Source: Lawsonibacter sp. (GTDB taxonomy: Bacteria > Bacillota > Clostridia > Oscillospirales > Oscillospiraceae). From it: a stretch of 7,589 nucleotides of DNA. Shown piece by piece: positions 1 through 6,300 of the stretch. Within the stretch, counting starts at the first letter, position 1. Each line of letters starts with the position of its first letter. The position numbers and the translations under genes are program-made. The notes beneath the pieces were generated by a model, which had not been told where the DNA came from, searched no databases, and was given only the letters and a program-made list of their open reading frames with translations. The stretch covers positions 1 to 7,589 of the forward strand of contig JAAWLY010000105.1 of assembly GCA_022798155.1 (NCBI GenBank), written 5' to 3'.

Positions 1-3000
1 CCTACCCCAAGCCCAACAACCAGAAGCCGGAGGACAACGAGGAGGACGGCCTGACCGCCAGGCTGGACAGCGACTATGCCAAGCTCCAGGTGGCCAACGG
101 AATGAAGGCCCTGCGCAGCGGCCGGGTGAACGCCACCGCCAACACCGAGGCTGACCTGAATATCACCGGCCTGGAAGCGGAGAAGACCTACGACCTGTAC
201 TACATGGCCCAGGATACCGCAGGGAATTACACCATCCAGGTGTATAAGCTCCCGGGGGGCATCCGCACCCAGGACGAGAATCCCCCCACCGTCCGGCAGT
301 TCTTCTCCAAGGCCTCCGGCCAGGACAATACCCAGTCCCCCATGCGGGACAGCGACGTGATCCTGGAGTTCAGCGAAAACATCTGCTTCGCCAGCGCAGG
401 GGGCAGGGATCTAGTAAAACTGTACCAGGCCACCCTGGAGGGCTCCACGGCGGAGCAAGAGGAGGCCCTGAAGACTTACACCCAAGCGCTGAAGGACAAC
501 ATCAAGTTCTACTACTGGGACGGCATCCAGCGGCCGGCGGGGGTCAAGGGCGAGGACGCGGACTGGATCATTGACTACGAAAAGACCACCGTGACCAACG
601 TGGGGGGCAAGATTCAGCTGCGCTTCCTGAATAACATCAAGGACCCCGAGCAGTCCGGTATCAAGCTGGACAGCGGCGGCACCTACAACTTTGCCATTGG
701 CGGGGACTACGTCATCAGGGACCTGAGCGACCACGAGATGACCCCCAACCCGGTGGACTACCTGGCTGATGAAAAGCTGGGCCACAACGTGCCCAAGTTC
801 ATCGTGGCCTTTGCCCGGGTGCAGCTCACCGACAACTTTACCCTGAACCCCGACGAGGAGCCCAAGACCATCGGGGCGGCCAACGACCCCAGCGGCAGCA
901 GGGGCAACTACAAGGTGGACTTTAAATTCCGCATGATCCCCGAGTCCACCAGCACCGTGGCGGACAGCATGTCCTACGACCTGCTGTTTTGGACCGACAC
1001 CTATATGGATTTTGATCTGTATTACCGGGTGGTGAACAGCAGCGGGGAGATCCTCACCCTGCGGCAGGACGAAAACGGTAATTATCGCTACGCCATGCCC
1101 AATATGGACAACAAAATCTACACCGCCGGCCTGAACGGCAGCGGCTGGATTACCCTGGGCTCCAGCGGCACCTTCTCCACCAACGGCAGGGACATGGCCG
1201 GCAAGAGCCTCCACCTGACCTTCAATCAGTGCCGGGACGGCGACATGCCCAAGGTGAACACCCTGGACGACTCCAAGGATGTCTACTACGAGTTTGCCCT
1301 TTCCATCCGCAGGATGGGCACCGCCAGCACCGCCGGCGATCCCGCCACCTGGAGCGGCGACGTGAACGTCTATGTGGATGTGGCGGCGGCCACCTCCACC
1401 GACCTGTATGAGCTTAGTGCCCCCACCGGCGCGCTGACCGACAGCCAGTGGAGAGAGTTTATAAAGAATGGCCTCACACGCAACGGCGGCGAGACCATCG
1501 GCTCGGCGGACAACCCGGACGAACCCACCCGGCTGCACATGTATAAGCACATCACCGACTCCCGCCAGCCCTACTTCGCCAGCACCTACCCCACCTTCGC
1601 CGCGGGGTCTGACTCGGTGGAGATGAACCTCACCCTGAACCGGCCGGGCGATATCTACTACGCCATCGCCAAGGCGGACAGCACCGGGCGGGAGCTGGCA
1701 AACAACCCGGCCAGCTGGTCCCCCGATATCATTACCATCGACAGCGATACCGGCGCATCCATTGATCCCAATAAGGTGCCCGGGAGCGGCACCGAGCGGG
1801 ATTCCAAGGGGATGCCCGTGCTGACCACACCGGATAAGCAGGACGTCTACGACACCAGAGGCTGGGCGGACGCCAGCAAGGCGATTACAGGCATGGTGTC
1901 CTACAAGGGCGTGTCCACCGCCACCAAGACCGAGGGAAAGCTGGAACCGGATACCACCTACTACGTCTATGTTACCATCAAGGGGTCCGGGCCGGAGCCC
2001 TCCACGCTGGAGATTTACAAGTTCAAGACCAATCCCCCCAGCCGGCCCACCATCGGCTACACCCCCGCGAAGGACGGCATGAACATGACCACCACCAACA
2101 TGTCGTCCGTCCTGTACTACATGGTCTACCCGGAAAGCGACCTGAAGCAGATCTACTGGATGATGGATTCTAAGTCCAGTGACGCGGATGCTTCCAGCAA
2201 TATGCTGGCGGATATCCTCTGCGATGAGGCGGAGAATAACCTCCCCTCGTATTACGAGAACTTCACCATCCTCCAGGCGCTGACGGAGCTCTACTCCTGG
2301 GAGCAGGCCTCCAATAACGGGAACAGGATGGACGGCTACTATCCCACTGATGGCAGCGGCAATTACAGTCCGGCCTTTAACAACTACTCCGTCTTTGACA
2401 TCTACGCCAAGACGGAGGTCAAGCAGGCCGTGGCTAACTGGCTTACCAGCGGTATTCTGCCCCCGTCCATCAAGTATGCAGAAAAGCAAAATGTATCTGC
2501 GGGGCAGAGCACAGCGCCCGAGGGCTACTTCGGCGGCCAGCACCGGATCGACCAGAATCAGAATGTGCTGGGCAACGCCGAGATTTACAGCGGCGGGCGG
2601 TACTACGTGCTGACGGTGGCCCGCAGTCAGAACGCCAACCCCAGCGCCAGCGCCGATGAAATTTACTCCTTCCGGGCCGCCCCCTATCAGATCACCAGCG
2701 GCGCAGCCCCGGAGCTGGTGGGCGCTTCCCCCAGCGGCATCCGAATTGGCCAGCAGACCGGGAATCTGCTGGGCGGAGAGATCATCCTGAACTTCGACAA
2801 GAAGCTGCACAAGGCAGCCAATGATCCGATGGCCAATGCAAAGGACTTCTTCGGTCTTGAAGCAAGTGATAACTGGCCTGTTGGTGTCCAAAATGCCACC
2901 TTGACCCATTCGGGAATCGGCACTACGGTCCGGATCGAGCTGACCGATGCCAGCGGCGGCGGGACAGCGGTAAAGATTCCGCTTACCATTTCGGTCCCCT

Positions 3001-3173
3001 ACGGCTCCCTGATGAATGCCGGTGGAACTCCGGCACTGAAGGAGCTGAGGATTGAAATTTATGAGGATACGGCGACCAGCGGTGTTGCGACTGCGAAAGC
3101 TTATTTCGTAAGATTCTATTGGGGTGTAGGCAATGTCCCGTTCAGAAATCCTGTCGAAGTGCCCGGTGTGTAA
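1..3173 (+). CDS. Large multidomain surface protein (SbsA-like Ig and FN3-like modules), 5' partial
   Basis: The frame is open from the left edge (first full codon at 3) to TAA at 3171-3173, giving 1056 visible residues. The true start lies outside the window; a GTG at 90 lacks a convincing ribosome site. Visible modules, numbered from the first full codon: the end of a fibronectin-III-like domain (to about 90, ending in a YDLYYMAQDTAGN strand pair); an SbsA-type Ig-like module (about 93-275, opening PPTV with ILEFSENI); a long beta-rich stretch; a second FN3-like module ending near 677 (TYYVYVTIKG, then YKFKT); a third split by a helical insert of about 120 residues (ending near 893); and a C-terminal SbsA-like module (about 901-1030, GGEIILNFDKKL). 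No transmembrane helix, LPXTG signal or SLH motif is visible. These modules are typical of secreted, cell-surface, often adhesive proteins in Firmicutes. The specific function is unknown. Codon use becomes less GC-biased after about 2820. Confidence 0.9.
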   Translation, partial: YPKPNNQKPEDNEEDGLTARLDSDYAKLQVANGMKALRSGRVNATANTEADLNITGLEAEKTYDLYYMAQDTAGNYTIQVYKLPGGIRTQDENPPTVRQFFSKASGQDNTQSPMRDSDVILEFSENICFASAGGRDLVKLYQATLEGSTAEQEEALKTYTQALKDNIKFYYWDGIQRPAGVKGEDADWIIDYEKTTVTNVGGKIQLRFLNNIKDPEQSGIKLDSGGTYNFAIGGDYVIRDLSDHEMTPNPVDYLADEKLGHNVPKFIVAFARVQLTDNFTLNPDEEPKTIGAANDPSGSRGNYKVDFKFRMIPESTSTVADSMSYDLLFWTDTYMDFDLYYRVVNSSGEILTLRQDENGNYRYAMPNMDNKIYTAGLNGSGWITLGSSGTFSTNGRDMAGKSLHLTFNQCRDGDMPKVNTLDDSKDVYYEFALSIRRMGTASTAGDPATWSGDVNVYVDVAAATSTDLYELSAPTGALTDSQWREFIKNGLTRNGGETIGSADNPDEPTRLHMYKHITDSRQPYFASTYPTFAAGSDSVEMNLTLNRPGDIYYAIAKADSTGRELANNPASWSPDIITIDSDTGASIDPNKVPGSGTERDSKGMPVLTTPDKQDVYDTRGWADASKAITGMVSYKGVSTATKTEGKLEPDTTYYVYVTIKGSGPEPSTLEIYKFKTNPPSRPTIGYTPAKDGMNMTTTNMSSVLYYMVYPESDLKQIYWMMDSKSSDADASSNMLADILCDEAENNLPSYYENFTILQALTELYSWEQASNNGNRMDGYYPTDGSGNYSPAFNNYSVFDIYAKTEVKQAVANWLTSGILPPSIKYAEKQNVSAGQSTAPEGYFGGQHRIDQNQNVLGNAEIYSGGRYYVLTVARSQNANPSASADEIYSFRAAPYQITSGAAPELVGASPSGIRIGQQTGNLLGGEIILNFDKKLHKAANDPMANAKDFFGLEASDNWPVGVQNATLTHSGIGTTVRIELTDASGGGTAVKIPLTISVPYGSLMNAGGTPALKELRIEIYEDTATSGVATAKAYFVRFYWGVGNVPFRNPVEVPGV
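279..830 (+). other. SbsA-type Ig-like module in the first surface protein
   Basis: The module opens with PPTVRQFFSKASG, then DSDVILEFSENI, the pattern of the bacterial SbsA/Big_5 Ig-like fold (a proline-led first strand, then a 'D-V-x-x-x-F-S-E-x-I' strand). It is longer than a usual module of about 100 residues because of an acidic helical stretch (around 430-500) between strands. The right boundary is approximate. The assignment rests on motif resemblance only. Confidence 0.4.
2703..3095 (+). other. C-terminal SbsA-like Ig module of the first surface protein
   Basis: The segment starts PELVGASPSG, followed by GGEIILNFDKKLH, and later has alternating beta-strand runs (TTVRIELTD, KIPLTISVPYGSLMN). 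This matches the outline of an SbsA/Big_5 Ig-like domain, where P-x-x-x-x-x-x-P is followed by an 'x-I-x-x-x-F-x-x-x-L' strand. About 25 further residues with no recognised signal lead to the stop codon. Most of this module is encoded by the AT-richer patch. Confidence 0.45.
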
Positions 3174-3183
3174 TTGTGTACCA

Positions 3184-3210
3184 CGGGAGCGGGTCAAAAG
3201 CCCGCTCCCG
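3184..3210 (+). promoter_or_regulatory. Intercistronic hairpin
   Basis: A perfect 10-bp inverted repeat (CGGGAGCGGG at 3184-3193, CCCGCTCCCG at 3201-3210) encloses a 7-base loop, starting 10 bases after the upstream stop codon. The next bases (CTGGCCCATTG) contain no U-tract, and neither does the other strand. It is therefore a poor Rho-independent terminator. A role in mRNA 3'-end stability, processing or partial attenuation between two co-transcribed genes fits better, by inference. Confidence 0.55.
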
Positions 3211-3238
3211 CTGGCCCATTGTTCAACTTCTGCCTGAA

Positions 3239-3244
3239 AAGGAG
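3239..3244 (+). promoter_or_regulatory. Ribosome binding site (AAGGAG) of the SLH protein gene
   Basis: AAGGAG, preceded by two more A's, lies 8 bases before ATG at 3253. This is ideal Shine-Dalgarno spacing and decides the start. An in-frame GTG at 3244 overlaps the last base of this site and so cannot be served by it. Confidence 0.85.
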
Positions 3245-3252
3245 TGTTTTGT

Positions 3253-3339
3253 ATGCGAAAGACCTTTGCGCAGTGCTGTTTTGCCCTGCTGCTGGCGCCG
3301 GTTTTGACCTTTATGCTCATCGGCACGGTTGCCCTGGCG
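3253..3339 (+). other. Sec signal peptide of the SLH protein
   Basis: A short basic start (MRK) precedes a long hydrophobic run (FALLLAPVLTFMLIG) and an A-L-A cleavage motif at residues 27-29, with A-A-G after it. Cleavage after residue 29, or possibly 31, is expected. The paired cysteines at residues 8-9 lie too early and without a lipobox, so this is not a lipoprotein. Confidence 0.85.
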
Positions 3340-6300
3340 GCCGCGGGAGGCGGGGCCAGGGACACCACAGCAGGTTCCCCGGCTGCCTCCCCCACCGGGT
3401 ATACCTACACGATGAAGATCAATTATAACGGCGAGGATAAAACGGATGAAACCGTCGACCTGATGTTTGATGACGACAAGACCCTGAGCGCCGAGGTCAC
3501 CCGCCAACTGGGAGATACCGGCAGGCCGAGCACTGTGACCGGGGCAAACATTACCTGGAGCAGCAGCAATACCAACGTGGTGACTATAGTTACCACGACC
3601 GGCAGAATGCGGGCCGTGGGACAGGGCAAGGACATCACCATTACCGCCACGACCAATATCACAGACCCGATTACCAATAAACCGGTGTCGGTGACAGCTA
3701 CCTGTACAGTTACGGTCAGCGACCTGTACCAGATCATCATTACGGAGTATGATTTTCAGCATGAGGTGAATAATTTTTCCGTTGATGAAGATGCGGAATA
3801 TCAGCTGTGGGCCGTCGTGACAAAAAACAAGGATATTGTGAAAAACCCCACTGTCACCTGGAGCAGCAGCAAGACTGATGTGGCTACAGTAGATGGAAAC
3901 GGCCTGGTCACAGCGAAGAATACAGGCACCACCGAGATCACAGCGACCTGTACCATTGATGGGAAAACTATTGATTGTACGGTGACCTGCACCGTCAAAT
4001 CCACCGGCACCAAGCCCGGCGGCGACGATGACAACCCCACTACCCCCGGCGACACGCTGCCCACAGGCGTTTCGGTGAAGGAAATCGCAATCACCACCCC
4101 CCAGGGGCCCGTGAAAATGGACCCGGGAACTCAGAGGGTCGATGCCACGGCCACCTTTGCCATAACGGGGAAATCCGACCAGAAGGTGAACGTGGAGTGG
4201 AACCGGGACGGCGGCGCCACCGCCACCTATACGGATGATGACAAGAAAAAATACATTATCCCCATCACCTGGAGCAGCAGCGACAGGGAGGTGGCCAGCG
4301 TCAGCGGCGGCAAGCTCACCGGCGGCGAGCCGGGGGAGGCCGATATTACTGCCTCTGTTCCTGACAAGGATGAAAACGGAAATCCCACGACCAAGACCTT
4401 TAAAGAGGTGCTGAAGGTCACCGTCAACGGCTACAAGCTGAACAAGGCGGCCGTGCCCATCAAGCTGTATGAGAACCAGAGCATCAAGCTGTCGGAGAAG
4501 GAGATCGTGCTGACCTACGGCGACGCCACCCTGGCCACCCTGTCCTACTGGGCGGAGAACTCCAGCATCGCCAGCTACGTCAACGGCAGTATTGTGGGCA
4601 CTATGCCCGGCACCACAAAGTTTACAGTGAGCGACTCCAAGCGGGGCTTCCGGGAGACCTTCGACGTGATTGTGGAGGCCGACCCCAACTCCACCATTCC
4701 CTCCCAGGGGACCATCACCATCAAAAATACAGACACCCTGCCCTTTACCGACCGGCGGCTGACCTTTGGCAATCAGGCCGGGGGGGAGCTGTCCCATATC
4801 ACCGGCCTGAATGTGGACTCCAACGAGGGCACGCTGTACTACCGGTACCAGTCTGAGTCCCAGCCCGGCACGGGCGTGGGGGCGGGCAGCTACTACTACC
4901 CCGGCAGGAGCGGGGGTGTCCCCTCGGGGCGGCAGTCTCTGTCGGACATCACCTTTGTCCCCAAGTCGGACTTCTCCGGCGCCGCGACCATCCGTTACAC
5001 CGCCGTCTCTGAGGGCGGGCAGAACTACAACTGCTGTATTATGCTCACCGTTACCACCGAGAACGGTGTCAATGCCGGCATCTCCCTGTCCACCCCCTAC
5101 AACACCCCGGTCAGCTTCAGCGGGGAGGAGTTTGAGCGGGTGTGCAGGGAGCGCACCGGCACCAATCTGGACTACGTGATCTTCTCCCTCCCCGCCGAGC
5201 GGGAGGGCACCCTGTATGCCAACTACGTCAACCAGGGCAACTACGGCCAGAAGGTCACCACCACTGCCCGCTACGGCAAGAGAGACCTGAACAACATCTG
5301 GCTTGTTCCGGCCCCCGGCTATTCCGGCCCGGTTACCATCTACTACACCGCCCACAGCAAGGGCTCCCCGGGGACAACCTACAAGGGGCAGATTGCCGTC
5401 ACCGTCAACCCGGAGAACGGCGCGGCCATCGGCGGACTGGCCTACGATATCACCAGGGGCGGCGTGGCCTTCTTTGACGACAGGGACTTCAACGACTACT
5501 GCCAGGACGACCTGATGGACTACCGCCAGACCCTGGACTTTATCCGGTTTGACTCCCTGCCCGCCGCCGGCGAGGGGGTGCTGTACTACGACTACCGCTC
5601 CTCCACCAGCACGGGCAGCCGGGCCTCCACCGGCACCAGCTACTACTACGGCACCCGCAATCCCCGCATCGACCGGCTGGCCTTTGTCCCGGCGGCGGAC
5701 TTTACAGGCACGGTGCGGATTCCCTTCAGCGGACAGACCACCAGCGGCGTCCGCTTCTCCGGCAATGTGGAGATCAACGTCCGGGGCGGCACCGGCGCCG
5801 GGGACATCTACTATACCTGCGCCCCCGGCCGGACGGTGAGCTTCCGGACCAGAGACTTCACCGATCTGAGCCAGAAGCTGAACGGGCGCACCATCGACTA
5901 TATCCGCTTCCAGAGCCTGCCCAACACGTCGGACGGCTACCTGTATCACAACAGCACCCGGATCACCGGCACCGGGACCTCCTACTACAACAGCACCGGC
6001 AGCTACCGGATCGGCAACCTGTCCTTCCGGGCCAGCAATTCCTTCTCCGGCACCATAGACATCCCCTTTGAGGGGACCGACCGGGGCGGCAGTATCTTTA
6101 CCGGTGTGATTACCATCAGCTCCAACGGCTCCGGGACGGCGTCGGGGAACATCCGCTACACCGCCAACCCCAAGAGCGCCGCGGTGTTTGAGCGGGACGA
6201 CTTTGACAGCCTGTGCTGGGAGGAGACCCGGGAGTATGTCAATACGGTCCGCTTCAAGATCCCCAGCAGCAGCCAGGGCACCCTGTACCGCAACTACCGC

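Noticed and set aside
90..92. GTG at 90 as the start of the first gene
   Set aside because: The frame stays open to the left edge with protein-like sequence, no Shine-Dalgarno precedes it, and it would cut an FN3-like module in half.
3085..3114. Possible promoter TTGCGA - 18 bases - TAAGAT inside the end of the first gene
   Set aside because: Only 4 of 6 matches in each box, slightly long spacing, and an AT-richer patch makes chance matches likely. A start here would put the hairpin in the 5' leader, so it could be tested, but I do not claim it.
3244..3246. GTG at 3244 as the start of the SLH gene
   Set aside because: It overlaps the AAGGAG site itself; ATG at 3253 has the correct 8-base spacing and gives a standard MRK signal-peptide start.
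3332..3361. Inverted repeat CCCTGGC...GCCAGGG around the signal-peptide cleavage region
   Set aside because: Seven paired bases in GC-rich coding DNA with a long loop; expected by chance and explained by Ala/Gly codons.
411..3395. 994-codon open frame on the minus strand opposite the first gene
   Set aside because: It is codon-aligned with the sense gene. Antisense stops would need sense TTA, CTA or TCA codons, which this GC3-rich gene avoids; the frame ends exactly where a rare CTA (411-413) occurs. Its product is a Gly/Val/Ala/His-rich string with no domain.
3223..5949. 908-codon open frame on the minus strand opposite the SLH gene
   Set aside because: Same codon-aligned shadow effect. 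Composition is rich in Gly, Val, Ala and His, with no signal or domain, while the sense frame has clear BIg2 and repeat motifs.
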